Shown piece after piece: positions 25,021 to 35,024 of a stretch of DNA of 64,000 nt. Below the pieces are notes generated by a model. That model was not told where the DNA came from, searched no databases, and was given only the letters and a program-made list of their open reading frames with translations. Within the stretch, counting starts at the first letter, position 1. The number at the start of each line of letters is the position of its first letter. Source of the DNA: Terrisporobacter vanillatitrophus (GTDB taxonomy: Bacteria; Bacillota; Clostridia; Peptostreptococcales; Peptostreptococcaceae); NCBI RefSeq assembly GCF_051148895.1, contig NZ_CP154625.1, positions 2,542,001 to 2,606,000 of the forward strand, given 5' to 3'. Made by a program: the position numbers and the translations under genes.

Positions 25021-28000
25021 CTATTTTTTATCAATATTATCTTTATTGATTAAATATTTTAAATCAAAATACTTTAGTAAGTAATTTTTTTCATCCTTTA
25101 TTTTAATCTTTGCATTTATAGATCTGTTGTTTATTTCTTCATTAAAATATTCTTCAATCTTCATTTTACTATCAAAATTTTTAATTATTTCACTATTACT
25201 AATATCATTTATTAAATCTCCTATTACTTCTTTTCTACATAGGGTTAAATGATTATTCACAGTACGCCCAAGATTAAAGTAAGTAGTATTTATTATATCA
25301 CAGTGATGTAAATCCTTTTTTAGTCTATATAAGTTTTCTTTTCTTCCCATATCAAATATAATAAAACATCCATAATCGTATTTACTTCTAAGTATTCTTC
25401 CCATAGCTTGCTTTAGTTTAATTATCATTTGAGGTTGATTTACATCATAATAAGTTTTATTAAATTTATTCATTATAGTTGAGTAAAGAGGATCTTTAGG
25501 GTTTAAGTTAGGAATTTTGTCTAGAGTTACACAAGTTAGTCCATCTCCTGGTACATCCACACCTTCAAAACAACCTTTTGAACCTAAGATAACGCATTTT
25601 TTATTAAAATCTTTTAATAATTTTATATACTTTTTATTCATATAAATTTCTATATTTTTTTCATGAAGAAATTCTTTTAAAATCTCATAAGTCTTTTCTT
25701 GTCTATCTTTTGAGTTGAACAAGGATAACATGTGACCATTGGTGTAAGGTGATAAGTTTCCTATTACCCTACTCATATCTTCTATAAATTCTTTATTTTT
25801 ATAAGAAGATATATCATCTAAGGTAATAATTTTTATTCTTCTTTTATAATCAAATAAAGGTTCTATTACTTTTTCTTTATGAATAAATCTGTCTATTCCT
25901 AAAGTATTAACAAAATGTTTCATATTATTGTTTACTGTTAAAGTAGCTGATAAAAATATACCTGAATTTAAAGAAGACAATATTTTTTCTTCAAATAAAT
26001 CAGCTATATTTAAAGGAACAACTTGAAATAAGAAATTGTCAAAATCTTTGTAAAGAGTAACAATTCTTGCATATAAATCAGCTTCGTTATACTCTAGAAA
26101 CACTTCTATTGTATTTTTTAAAGCTTCCAAGTCTTTTACCTTACTTTCACCTTGTTTGTAAGTATCATTTTCTTTGTCCAAATTATCATCATCCATTTGT
26201 CTATCCAAAATATATAAAATAGATTTTAAATTGGAGAGAATTTTGTCTAGAGAAGTTTTTATACAATCTCCGTATTTGCTATATGTAACATCTACTAGTC
26301 TTTTATCTTTATACAAAGATCCAGCTTTTTCTTCACTTTGAAGATTTATTTCCCAGCTTAAGTTATAATTAGAAAAAGTTGAGTAATTATTCATTTTTCC
26401 ATATTCTAAGATATATTCAGCTTCTTCAATTATAAGATTGATTTCTCTACTTATTTTAGACTTATTGTTTGCTTCCATTTTTATATAATTATAAAATCTA
26501 TCAAAAGGTTTAAGAGACTTTTTCTTTCTACTGGTATAAGCAAAAGGACTGTTATGTATTAATTCAAATGGATAAATCTCTTGTAAAAAATACTTCAAAC
26601 TTCTATATTCAACTTCCGAAGCAAAAAACTCATAGCCTTTTTCCACTAAATTATGTGCTTCATCTATGATTAAATTTTCTATGGGCTTTTCATCTTTGTA
26701 AGGCCATCTAGCAAGAAGAGAGTGATTAACTACAGTTATATCTTCTTCTTTTAACTCTTCTACTCTTTTTTTATAAAGGCATTCTTTGTAACATTTCTTT
26801 GGTTTACAAAGGTTAGGATCACAGAAAACTTGTCTTAAGTGGGTGATTATATCTGAAAAATGATTTAAAATCCAATAATTAATCTCTTCAATATCTCCAT
26901 AAATTCCTTCTTTCACAAGTCTTTCTAATATGACTAAAGATAATATTTCATTATGACTACATTTACTGTTATCATACTCATTTATATATTTTTCTAATTT
27001 TTCCACACAAATATAATTACTTTTCCCCTTAATATATCCAAAGGAGATTTTCCCCTCCAAACCAAGAGATTGAATTACATTTGGAATATCTTTTTTTATA
27101 AGTTGTGTTTGTAATTCCTTTGTATCTGTGGAAATAATTATCCTTTTATGATTTAGATAACTTTCCATTATACTTGGTAGCAAATATCCTACACTTTTTC
27201 CTATACCCGTTGGAGCTTCAATACAAGCAATATTCTCTCCTCTAGTATTCATAGTTTCTCTTATCATTTTACTTAATTCAAATTGACCTGGCCTAAATTC
27301 ATAGTTAAATCCTTTTTTACTTTGCCAGATTTCACTTTTTTTTAATAAATACTCATAAGAAAATCTATTATCTATAAGAGTGTTTTTCATATCTTTTTTA
27401 TTATCAATAATAGTTTCATCATCTTCATAAATCACATCTAAACTTTCTAGATTATAATTTCCTTCATCAATAATGTCACTCCAAACCCATTTATTTAATC
27501 CAAATCTATTTAAAGTTGAATTTATTTTAAAAGTTAAATTTTCTAAAGTCATGCTTTTACTTTCTTCATTTTTAAGTCTTAAAAGTAAGGCATTTATAAC
27601 TTTTATTGTATCTATAACATCATCTAAAGCTCTGTGCTTTTCACAAGATAAATCCTTTGTTAAAGTATTTTTTAAATACTCTAGGTTATATTCTCTATGA
27701 TAAGGTTCTAATATAACGGCCAGCTCCATAGAGTCCAAGATTTCATTTTTTATTTCTGGAATATAATGATCTAAAAATTTCTTTTCAAATTCACCATTGT
27801 GGCAAATTATTTTTTTATCTCCTAAAAATTCTTTTAACTTACTTTTTATATCATATAAATTTGGTGCTTTATTTAATTCCTCTTTATTCAAATTAGTGCA
27901 AAGAGAAAAAATTTCAAGAGGTACTTCTTTTTTATTTTTAATTAAAGTATGAAAAGAAGTTGCTTTATTATTTTCTATTTTAATAGCAGCAATTTCTAAT

Positions 28001-28089
28001 ATTTCAGCTGTAAAAGGATTTAGTCCACTAGTTTCTAAATCAAAAAAAACCACATCTTGTACTATACTTTTAATTTCATTTATATTCAT
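25021..28089 (-). CDS. dinG: DinG-type helicase with N-terminal exonuclease domain
   Basis: A 1022-residue protein. Residues about 1-170 form a DnaQ-like 3'-5' exonuclease (VVFFDLETSGLNPFTAEILE, then KIICHNGEFEKKFLDHYI and the HRALDDVIDT motif). A superfamily 2 helicase follows: EAPTGIGKSVGYLLPS (Walker A, about 289-304), NLIIDEAHNLVEKG (DEAH box), and a C-terminal KQAMGRILRSKYDYG (motif VI). The four-cysteine iron-sulfur cluster region appears in CDPNLCKPKKCYKECLYKK. It unwinds damaged or R-loop DNA. It is longer than E. coli DinG because of the added exonuclease, as in many Firmicutes. Confidence 0.92.
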   Translation of the reverse strand: MNINEIKSIVQDVVFFDLETSGLNPFTAEILEIAAIKIENNKATSFHTLIKNKKEVPLEIFSLCTNLNKEELNKAPNLYDIKSKLKEFLGDKKIICHNGEFEKKFLDHYIPEIKNEILDSMELAVILEPYHREYNLEYLKNTLTKDLSCEKHRALDDVIDTIKVINALLLRLKNEESKSMTLENLTFKINSTLNRFGLNKWVWSDIIDEGNYNLESLDVIYEDDETIIDNKKDMKNTLIDNRFSYEYLLKKSEIWQSKKGFNYEFRPGQFELSKMIRETMNTRGENIACIEAPTGIGKSVGYLLPSIMESYLNHKRIIISTDTKELQTQLIKKDIPNVIQSLGLEGKISFGYIKGKSNYICVEKLEKYINEYDNSKCSHNEILSLVILERLVKEGIYGDIEEINYWILNHFSDIITHLRQVFCDPNLCKPKKCYKECLYKKRVEELKEEDITVVNHSLLARWPYKDEKPIENLIIDEAHNLVEKGYEFFASEVEYRSLKYFLQEIYPFELIHNSPFAYTSRKKKSLKPFDRFYNYIKMEANNKSKISREINLIIEEAEYILEYGKMNNYSTFSNYNLSWEINLQSEEKAGSLYKDKRLVDVTYSKYGDCIKTSLDKILSNLKSILYILDRQMDDDNLDKENDTYKQGESKVKDLEALKNTIEVFLEYNEADLYARIVTLYKDFDNFLFQVVPLNIADLFEEKILSSLNSGIFLSATLTVNNNMKHFVNTLGIDRFIHKEKVIEPLFDYKRRIKIITLDDISSYKNKEFIEDMSRVIGNLSPYTNGHMLSLFNSKDRQEKTYEILKEFLHEKNIEIYMNKKYIKLLKDFNKKCVILGSKGCFEGVDVPGDGLTCVTLDKIPNLNPKDPLYSTIMNKFNKTYYDVNQPQMIIKLKQAMGRILRSKYDYGCFIIFDMGRKENLYRLKKDLHHCDIINTTYFNLGRTVNNHLTLCRKEVIGDLINDISNSEIIKNFDSKMKIEEYFNEEINNRSINAKIKIKDEKNYLLKYFDLKYLINKDNIDKK

Positions 28090-28242
28090 GACTCATCCTT
28101 TCATAGTTTATTAAAGAATTTTTTTACTTAACCTTATTATATTACCACAAAAGTAATTTAGTTTAATCATAAATTTATTATATGCCTTTTGGCAATAATA
28201 TGTATAGCTAAATTTCAATAAGACAGAAATGGAGGTTTAGAT

Positions 28243-29067
28243 TTGAAAAAAAACAGCATCAATAAATTAATAATTATAGGTACATTTTTATTAGTTTTTG
28301 CATTTGTCATTGCTAATAACGATTCAATATTCACCAAAATAAAAACTCAAATTTATTCCAAAGATATTAGTACAGAGGAATATAACTGGTATTTTAATCC
28401 TCGAGATGACGGTAAACAACCTTTACCCATAAAAGAAGCCGATTTTTTCACAAACTATAACACTTATTATGTTGGCAATCCCAATGAAAAAGTTATATAT
28501 TTAACTTTTGACTCTGGTTATGAAAATGGATTTACTAACCATATGTTAGATGTATTAAAAAAACACAATGCTCCAGGTAATTTTTTTGTAGTTGAAAGTT
28601 ATATAAAAAATAATCCTGATATAATAAAAAGAATGGAAAAAGAAGGTCATTTAGTATGCAATCACTCAGTAAGTCATGTTTCCATGGCATCAATTCATGA
28701 CGAGGAAAAGTTTAAAAAAGAAATTTTAGATGTGGCTAAAACATACAAAGAAATAACAGGAAAAGAAATGCCTAAATACTTTAGACCACCAATGGGAAAA
28801 TTTAGTGAAAAATCATTAAAAATGACTAGTGATTTAGGGTATTCTTCAATTTTTTGGAGTTTTGCTTATGTTGATTGGTACAATAACCAGCAACCTACTC
28901 ATGAGTTTGCTAGAAACAAAATATATTCTAGGACTCATCCTGGTGCCATAGTTTTACTTCATTCAAATTCAAAAACTAATAGCCAAATATTAGATGAAGT
29001 AATCACTCATTGGGAAGAAGAAGGATATACTTTGAAATCTTTAGACTACTTAATGAATAAAAAATAA
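28243..29067 (+). CDS. pdaA: Polysaccharide deacetylase, PdaA-like (spore cortex)
   Basis: A 274-residue protein from a TTG start with GGAGG 7 bp upstream. An N-terminal membrane anchor (NKLIIIGTFLLVFAFVIANN) precedes a NodB domain: YLTFDSGYENGFTNHMLDVL (catalytic Asp), GHLVCNHSVSHVSMASIHDE (HSxxH metal site) and YFRPPMGKFSEKSL. The segment between the anchor and the domain, TEEYNWYFNPRDDGKQPLPI, is the PdaA-specific leader motif. PdaA makes muramic delta-lactam in the spore cortex during sporulation, which is needed for germination. It agrees with a spore-forming host. Confidence 0.9.
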   Translation: MKKNSINKLIIIGTFLLVFAFVIANNDSIFTKIKTQIYSKDISTEEYNWYFNPRDDGKQPLPIKEADFFTNYNTYYVGNPNEKVIYLTFDSGYENGFTNHMLDVLKKHNAPGNFFVVESYIKNNPDIIKRMEKEGHLVCNHSVSHVSMASIHDEEKFKKEILDVAKTYKEITGKEMPKYFRPPMGKFSEKSLKMTSDLGYSSIFWSFAYVDWYNNQQPTHEFARNKIYSRTHPGAIVLLHSNSKTNSQILDEVITHWEEEGYTLKSLDYLMNKK

Positions 29068-29069
29068 AA

Positions 29070-29142
29070 AATTCACTTAGCTTAAGCCACTGTGTGGGCG
29101 AATCATTTTGCTATAGCTTCAGACAACGACCTTGCTAAAAGT
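29070..29142. repeat. Dispersed short repeat, copy A
   Basis: GCTTAAGCCACTGTGTGGGC and, 24 bp later, CAGACAACGACCTTGCT match copy B at 36360-36416 at nearly every position, while the interior differs. It contains the palindrome GCTTAAGC and a GCCAC/GTGGGC hairpin. It lies directly 3' of pdaA. Confidence 0.6.
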
Positions 29143-29177
29143 TTAAAAGCTGTAAGATTTTTACTTACAGCTTTTTC
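29143..29177. terminator. Bidirectional terminator
   Basis: AAAAGCTGTAAG pairs with CTTACAGCTTTT (29145-29156 with 29164-29175) with a T-run on plus. It ends pdaA and the convergent 29177 gene. Confidence 0.85.
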
Positions 29178-29674
29178 TATGCATCCACAAAAACTTCTTT
29201 ACCATTATACTCACCTATCCAATAAGGTTTATATATGCTGCTAACTTCTAAAAGTCTAATATTTTTTATCATATGTTTATCTATGGAATTATTCTTACTA
29301 TCAAAATGATTTAAAATCTCATTTTTTACTTTTTCAATTATATAATCTTCGTTAATATTAGATTTTTTTATACAACTTCTAGCAATATATCTTTTGACAG
29401 TTTGTGGCACATATTCAATTGATTTAGAATTTCCATTATAAGTATTAACCATCATAATTATGCTATTTTTAATATCATCATTTCTAAAATTATTCTTATT
29501 TTTTCTTCTACTAATAATCTCATATTTTAATATTTTATATTCTACATATTCTAAATGTATATTTTCTACTTTTCTATTAAATTGATCAATTTTACTTATT
29601 AGTGGAGTCTTTCTAAATATATGTTTCATTGCATCTTTTTTTCTTACTTTTATCTCTATAGAATCTGCTAACAT
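29177..29674 (-). CDS. Hypothetical protein (165 aa)
   Basis: A basic protein starting MLADSIEIKVRKKDAMKHIF, with several Lys/Arg-rich stretches (KYEIISRRKNKNNFRNDDIK) and a C-terminal sheet-like end (YKPYWIGEYNGKEVFVDA). RBS AAGGAGG precedes the ATG. No domain recognised. It is cytoplasmic, with no membrane segment or Cys cluster. It is convergent with pdaA and upstream of nothing on minus. Confidence 0.6.
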   Translation of the reverse strand: MLADSIEIKVRKKDAMKHIFRKTPLISKIDQFNRKVENIHLEYVEYKILKYEIISRRKNKNNFRNDDIKNSIIMMVNTYNGNSKSIEYVPQTVKRYIARSCIKKSNINEDYIIEKVKNEILNHFDSKNNSIDKHMIKNIRLLEVSSIYKPYWIGEYNGKEVFVDA

Positions 29675-29866
29675 ATTTATCCTCCTTAATAAGAAAATGC
29701 TTAACTAAAAATTAAAAATCCTTCTATATTATATTAATAAATCTTGTCCTCTTATGTTTGTACAAATTAAATAAACACTTAAATTTACTTAATTTTCCTT
29801 TATTGAATAAAAATTAATTCTTTGTTAAAACTAAATTAGTCATATAAATGGATTTGGGAGGAAAAT

Positions 29867-31252
29867 ATGAAAAAAATAACTACTATTACTTTAATATTTT
29901 TTATTTTTTTTACATTCTATATAGAAACTGATGGAAATATTTATATTAAAGGTAATGCTGATGAAGATAGGTCCATAACTATTAATAGTTTAATTCCCAA
30001 AAGAGGTGAGCAAAATATAATTTCTAATCCAGAAATCAAAATAAACTACAACAGTAAATTTATTTTAGATAATTATAAGCTCTATCTAAATTATAAAGAG
30101 GTAACTAATAAAACCATACTTACATCTAAATTTATTTACTATAAATGCGATAGAAAACTAAAAAGAGGGGTACAGGTTGTAAAACTTGAAATCCCAACTG
30201 AAAATAATAAAGTAGAAGAGGTAGAATGGTATTTCACAGTTGGAACGCCTTTTTATAATAATTATAGGGGAATTTTCTTTAACAACACTAAGGAATTAAA
30301 TATGCTTACTTCTTATGATGATTTAAATAATATATGCAAAAACACAAATCATTTAGATTATATTTTTATTACAGAAAAAATAAATAACAAGGAAAATAAT
30401 AAAGCAGATACTCATATAGACAGTAAAAAGTTTAAAAAATTAATTGATTGCTGCAATAAATACACTAATAACAATGATTTTATTTCCATACCAGGCTTTG
30501 AAATAAGCACAAAACTAAAAGGTGAAAAAAATAAAACTGAAATTAATACATTTAACTGTGAACATCCTTTTTTATTTAAAGACAATATAAGTCTTGAGTT
30601 ACTTTATAAAAAATTATTTTACTATGAGGATGACTTAATTTGTCAATTTAAAGTGAATAACAATTTAAGTAATATTGATTACTTTAAATATTCCCCTTAT
30701 GGAGATAATGTTATAACTTTACTTGAATTAAAGAAAGAAAGAAACACTGAAGAAAACAGAGATATATTGAATTTAGACACATATAAAGAAGCCCTAAATA
30801 ATGGTTGGCATGTAAGTCCTATTACATGTGAATATAATGAGTACCCTAATGTGGATATTGGAAAAGACCTTAGAACTATTGTACTGTGTGAAGATTTAAG
30901 TAGAAGTAAGGTTATTGATGCTATAAAAAACAGGAGAATCTATGTAAGTGAGGATAATAATGTAGATATATATTTTTCATTAAATAAAATGCCTATGGGA
31001 AGCATAGTAAAATCTCCTTCTTACGTTAGGATTATTACAAGTGCCATCAATAATGATGAGTATGATAAAATAAAAAAAATAGAAATCTTTAGTAATAATA
31101 ATGAAATAATATATACACAAGAATTTAATTCCAATTATGCAAAAGTAGATTTCACTTTGAAGCTACCACAAAAAAATACTTATTATTTTGCATTGATAAC
31201 TGAGGAAAACAATAAAAAATCTGTAACTTCACCTATTTGGATTGAACCATAA
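29867..31252 (+). CDS. Exported CehA/PHP-like protein, degenerate metal site
   Basis: A 461-residue protein. An N-terminal signal (ITTITLIFFIFFTFYIETDG) is followed by an Ig-like segment. A PHP-type region (YDDLNNICKNTNHLDYIFIT; DFISIPGFEISTKLKGEKNK) and then GWHVSPITCEYNEYPNV, DLRTIVLCEDLSRSKVIDAI and RRIYVSEDNNVDIYFSLNKM resemble CehA/McbA-family metallohydrolases. The His/Asp pattern expected of PHP sites (HxH, late DxH) is not visible, so it may be a catalytically dead relative. A C-terminal beta domain follows. Secreted or surface-bound; substrate unknown. Confidence 0.55.
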   Translation: MKKITTITLIFFIFFTFYIETDGNIYIKGNADEDRSITINSLIPKRGEQNIISNPEIKINYNSKFILDNYKLYLNYKEVTNKTILTSKFIYYKCDRKLKRGVQVVKLEIPTENNKVEEVEWYFTVGTPFYNNYRGIFFNNTKELNMLTSYDDLNNICKNTNHLDYIFITEKINNKENNKADTHIDSKKFKKLIDCCNKYTNNNDFISIPGFEISTKLKGEKNKTEINTFNCEHPFLFKDNISLELLYKKLFYYEDDLICQFKVNNNLSNIDYFKYSPYGDNVITLLELKKERNTEENRDILNLDTYKEALNNGWHVSPITCEYNEYPNVDIGKDLRTIVLCEDLSRSKVIDAIKNRRIYVSEDNNVDIYFSLNKMPMGSIVKSPSYVRIITSAINNDEYDKIKKIEIFSNNNEIIYTQEFNSNYAKVDFTLKLPQKNTYYFALITEENNKKSVTSPIWIEP

Positions 31253-31341
31253 AATCATATTATAAATGACATATGAAATTAAAACGATTATTGTTGTTAA
31301 TGAATGTATGTGTGCAAATCCTTAAACAATAATCTTATTTA

Positions 31342-31376
31342 AATAAAAGAGAGGAAATTTTCTCTCTTTTATTTTT
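31342..31376. terminator. Bidirectional terminator
   Basis: AATAAAAGAGAG pairs with CTCTCTTTTATT, followed by T on plus and A on the other side. It separates the exported protein from the oxidoreductase operon. Confidence 0.8.
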
Positions 31377-31397
31377 AATAGATTTATATATTAATTT

Positions 31398-32330
31398 TTA
31401 TTTTTCACATTTTATAAGTAACTCTTCCCAACGTCTGTCTACCTCTCTTTGGAAAGCTTCTATTAAATATTCATTTCCTGGCTTAAATAAATGTTTAAAT
31501 CTACCTTGCAATCTTAAAAATTCTTCAACTGGTAATTTCTCCTTTGGTTTATAATTAAGAATCCATTTACCTTCTACAACTTCAAATAATGGCCAATAAC
31601 AAGTTTCCACAGCCATTTTACATACTTCCATTATATTTTCTGCGGGATATCTCCAACCTCTAGGGCATGGTGCCATTACATTTAAAAATGCTGCTCCCTT
31701 TGTATATATAGCTCTTTCTGATTTTGTGTGCAAGTCTTTTAAGTTTTTGATAAATGTTGTCTGCGCCACATAAGGTATATCATGGGCTGCAATTATAGTT
31801 GCCAAATCTTTTCTATTTTGTAGTTTACCATTTGACTGACTTCCCACAGGAGTAGTTGTTGTATCAGCAAACATTGGTGTAGCAGAAGAACGTTGTATTC
31901 CCGTATTCATATAAGCCCCATTGTCATAGCAAACATACACCATGTCATGATTTCTCTCCATGGCACCAGATAAAGATTGTAAACCTATATCATAAGTTCC
32001 ACCATCTCCACCAAAGGCTATAAATTTATAATTTTTATCTATCTTACCCTTCTTTTGTAAAGCTTTATATGCAGATTCTACACCACTTAATGTGGCAGCT
32101 CCACAGGCAAATGCAGTATGTACAAAAGAATCTTCCCAGGCCACATAAGGATACATAAATGTTGAAACTTCCAAACAACTAGTTGCATTACAAATCACTG
32201 CCTTATCTTCTTCATGAAGTCCACGAAGTACGTTTCTAGCTGCTATTGTACCTCCACATCCAGCACACATTCTATGACCTGGTGCTAAACGTTCTTTTTT
32301 ATTCATTGTTTCCTTAAAATTATAAGACAT
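31398..32330 (-). CDS. porB: 2-oxoacid:ferredoxin oxidoreductase, beta subunit
   Basis: A 310-residue thiamine-diphosphate subunit. HRMCAGCGGTIAARNVLRGL (about 19-38) gives the conserved CxGC and TPP-binding start. FIAFGGDGGTYDIGLQSLSG (about 103-122) is the GDG...N region binding TPP/Mg. Together with the alpha, delta and gamma subunits it oxidatively decarboxylates a 2-oxo acid to acyl-CoA and reduced ferredoxin. It ends the four-gene operon in the order gamma, delta, alpha, beta. The four-subunit arrangement fits pyruvate or 2-oxoisovalerate enzymes; the substrate is not decided by sequence. Confidence 0.85.
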   Translation of the reverse strand: MSYNFKETMNKKERLAPGHRMCAGCGGTIAARNVLRGLHEEDKAVICNATSCLEVSTFMYPYVAWEDSFVHTAFACGAATLSGVESAYKALQKKGKIDKNYKFIAFGGDGGTYDIGLQSLSGAMERNHDMVYVCYDNGAYMNTGIQRSSATPMFADTTTTPVGSQSNGKLQNRKDLATIIAAHDIPYVAQTTFIKNLKDLHTKSERAIYTKGAAFLNVMAPCPRGWRYPAENIMEVCKMAVETCYWPLFEVVEGKWILNYKPKEKLPVEEFLRLQGRFKHLFKPGNEYLIEAFQREVDRRWEELLIKCEK

Positions 32331-32342
32331 AATAACCTCCCC

Positions 32343-33521
32343 CTATTCTCTTACTGATAAATATTCGTAAACCGGTAAATCTCTTTTAATATGTGAATCT
32401 TCCAACTTATCAAATACTTCAATAATATTTTCTACTCTTACGTCCCTTCCTCCAAGACCATAAATAAAGTTCATAGCTTTAGCACTTATATTATTGTCAA
32501 ATAAAGCAACCTTTATATCAGCTCCTAAAGGTCCACCTTGAGTAGACATTCCTTCTGCTCTATCCATTATTCCTATTACCTTAACTCCACTTAGAGCTTC
32601 AGCTATTTCTTTTCCTGGGAAAGGTCTATATAATCTTATTTTAAGTAGTCCTACTTTTCTTCCTTCTTCTCTAAGTTTATCTACTGCATCTTTTGCAGTA
32701 CCGGCTGTTGATCCTATCACAACTATTGCATAATCTGCATCGTCTAATTTATATTGTTCAAATAAATGATAAGATCTACCACTTAATTTTTCATATTCTT
32801 TTGCAACTTCTATGGCTACTTCTTTTGTTTTATTTATTCCCTCTGCTTGAGATCTTTTCGCCTCCATATAATATGAGGGATTTCCATAAGAACCAACGGC
32901 AAAAGGCATATCAGAATTTAAAAGAGAATTATCTGGATTATATTCTCCCACAAAATTTCTTACTTCTTCATCTTCTAATAATTCTATATTTTCCACTCCA
33001 TGAGAAGTAATAAAACCATCTTGACATATCATAATAGGAAGTCTTACGTCTTCATGTTCAGCAATTCTAAAAGACTGAATGTAATTATCATAAGCTTCTT
33101 GATTATTCTCAGAATAAATTTGTATCCAACCACAGTCCCTTGCTCCCATTCCGTCAGAGTGGTCACAGTTTATATTTATAGGTCCTGTTAAAGCTCTATT
33201 TACTAAAGCCAAATTTATTGGAAGTCTATATGATGCAGCAATTCCTAGCATTTCCCACATATACGCAAAACCTGCAGAAGAAGTGGCAGTAATAGTTCTT
33301 GCTCCAGCAGCTTCACTTCCTATACAAGCACTCATGGCAGAATGCTCACTTTCCACTGGAACAAATATTGTATCCACTTGACCATTAGCAACATAACTTG
33401 AAAAATATTGAGGTATTTCTGTTGATGGTGTGATTGGAAATGCAGGCATTACATCAGGATTTACTTGTCTCATAGCAATGGCTATTGCCTCATTACCAGA
33501 TAATCTTTCTCTTATAGCCAT
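32343..33521 (-). CDS. porA: 2-oxoacid:ferredoxin oxidoreductase, alpha subunit
   Basis: A 392-residue protein. AMRQVNPDVMPAFPITPSTE (about 16-35) and the GSEAAGARTITATSSAGFAY stretch (about 68-87) are the alpha-subunit pyrimidine-domain signatures, and CGWIQIYSENNQEAYDNYIQ is also typical. The C-terminal half is the transketolase-like domain (GKEIAEALSGVKVIGIMDRA). It combines with the beta subunit to form the active site. The ATG lies directly after the delta-subunit stop in the same operon. Confidence 0.85.
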   Translation of the reverse strand: MAIRERLSGNEAIAIAMRQVNPDVMPAFPITPSTEIPQYFSSYVANGQVDTIFVPVESEHSAMSACIGSEAAGARTITATSSAGFAYMWEMLGIAASYRLPINLALVNRALTGPININCDHSDGMGARDCGWIQIYSENNQEAYDNYIQSFRIAEHEDVRLPIMICQDGFITSHGVENIELLEDEEVRNFVGEYNPDNSLLNSDMPFAVGSYGNPSYYMEAKRSQAEGINKTKEVAIEVAKEYEKLSGRSYHLFEQYKLDDADYAIVVIGSTAGTAKDAVDKLREEGRKVGLLKIRLYRPFPGKEIAEALSGVKVIGIMDRAEGMSTQGGPLGADIKVALFDNNISAKAMNFIYGLGGRDVRVENIIEVFDKLEDSHIKRDLPVYEYLSVRE

Positions 33522-33824
33522 TTATTTTTCCCCCCTTAACATTTCTATAGCATTTTTGGGACATACTTTTGCACAAATTCCACAACCTTTACAATGCTCA
33601 AAATCAAAGTCTTGTCTTTTTTTATCTACAACAGGAATTGAACTATCAGGGCATATTGGCACACAAAGTAAACATTGTGTACATTTATCAATATCAAACT
33701 TTGGAGTATCTACTCTCCACTCTCCCGTATTAAATTCTCTAGAAGTCCCTCCTCCACATATATGTCCTCCTATGGAAATATCTTTCCAAGATACATTTTC
33801 ATTATATTTCTCTTTAACTCTCAT
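33522..33824 (-). CDS. porD: 2-oxoacid:ferredoxin oxidoreductase, delta (ferredoxin) subunit
   Basis: A 100-residue polyferredoxin with two 4Fe-4S clusters: CTQCLLCVPICPD (about 45-57) and CKGCGICAKVCPKNAI (about 78-93). It carries electrons from TPP out to soluble ferredoxin. It lies between gamma and alpha, adjacent to both with almost no gap. Small, acidic and complete. Confidence 0.88.
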   Translation of the reverse strand: MRVKEKYNENVSWKDISIGGHICGGGTSREFNTGEWRVDTPKFDIDKCTQCLLCVPICPDSSIPVVDKKRQDFDFEHCKGCGICAKVCPKNAIEMLRGEK

Positions 33825-34397
33825 CTATTTTACCTCCTGCAATGCTAACTCTAAGGCTATTAAATTTCCTTTTATCACTTCAGGTTTAGATTTAAATTTA
33901 TGTCCAAAGGATTCTTTCATTTCATTTATAAATACATCAATAGGCATAATATTGCTAACCTTTACGATAGCTGCAAGCATTGGTGTATTTGGGAAGTATT
34001 TTCCAAGAGCTTCCATAGAAACTTTTCTTGCATCAATAGTATAAACATTTCCCCCAAATCCTCTTAGTTTCTGTCTTATTTCTTCCTTAGACTTGGCTGT
34101 ATTAACCACTATTGCTCCATCTTCCTTAAGTCCATTGGTTACATCTACAGAGTCAAGTAAGCTTTCATCCACTACTACTACATAATCTGGATAATAAATA
34201 TTTGAGTGAACCCTAATTTTATTTTCACTTATTCTATTGTAAGCAGTAATTGGTGCTCCCATTCTCTCTGGTCCATATTCAGGAAATCCTTGAACATACT
34301 TTCCTGTACTAAATGCCACATCAGCAAGCAGCAATGAAGCTGTTTTAGCACCTTGTCCCCCACGACCGTGCCATCTTATTTCAGTTAACTTACTCAA
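33825..34397 (-). CDS. porG: 2-oxoacid:ferredoxin oxidoreductase, gamma subunit
   Basis: A 190-residue protein. WHGRGGQGAKTASLLLADVA (about 9-28) is the glycine-rich gamma-subunit hallmark, followed by YVQGFPEYGPERMGAPITAY. It is the first gene of the operon. It lies about 640 bp downstream of the T-box leader on the same strand, but a decayed gene lies between and the operon presumably has its own promoter in 34400-34560. Confidence 0.87.
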   Translation of the reverse strand: MSKLTEIRWHGRGGQGAKTASLLLADVAFSTGKYVQGFPEYGPERMGAPITAYNRISENKIRVHSNIYYPDYVVVVDESLLDSVDVTNGLKEDGAIVVNTAKSKEEIRQKLRGFGGNVYTIDARKVSMEALGKYFPNTPMLAAIVKVSNIMPIDVFINEMKESFGHKFKSKPEVIKGNLIALELALQEVK

Positions 34398-34585
34398 TTT
34401 CTCATCTCCCCCTTTTTATATTTTCTTAGACAATTTTAAGAATATTGCGATATTTGTTTTCGTATTAATATAATTAGTTTTTTTATATTAATATAAGAAA
34501 TTATTACTATAAAAATTTCTACAAATGATAGCAATTATATCCTTTTATAGCTCTTCTTTATTAGTTCTACATACTTGAACCCCAG
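34398..34585. other. AT-rich leader of the oxidoreductase operon
   Basis: Very AT-rich with no ORF and no clear riboswitch. It must contain the operon's own promoter if the distant T-box is not used. No confident -35/-10 pair chosen. Confidence 0.4.
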
Positions 34586-34900
34586 TTTCTTAACTTGTTA
34601 CCACATATAACTTATCTTTATAAACTACCATAGATCTTGATAAAGTTTCAGTTATAGTACTATTTAGTATAACATCAGAAAGTACTAACTCCTACACCAC
34701 ACCATTAACTGATTTGTACACTTGCATAAGCTTTCAGACATAGTGCAAATACATAATCACCAAGATTAGTTACACTAGAAGGTATTGTAATTATTTCTAG
34801 TTTTGAACAAGTTCCAAAAGCATAACTTTCAATGAATTTTACTGATAAAGGAATATATATTTGACTTGCTAATTTATGAAAGAGTGGTTTAGATATAGAA
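34586..34900 (-). pseudogene. Decayed BspA-like leucine-rich-repeat surface gene remnant
   Basis: Translating the minus strand gives YIPLSVKFIESYAFGTCSKL, then TIPSSVTNLGDYVFAL, exactly the LRR_5 (BspA/TpLRR) repeat pattern. Downstream the frame breaks (stop after QIS) and reads on in another frame as beta-propeller-like sequence (SMVVYKDKLYVVTS). No start, ribosome site or intact frame remains. It lies between the T-box terminator and the oxidoreductase operon. Confidence 0.7.
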
Positions 34901-35024
34901 TGCCTCCTTTTGGAACAAGAACAAGGGGAACTACCTTTTCTATATATCTATATAGGTGTATATATGGGTATATATATTTAAACTTTATATCTTATATAGT
35001 ATAAAAATAGGTAAATATAGAAAA

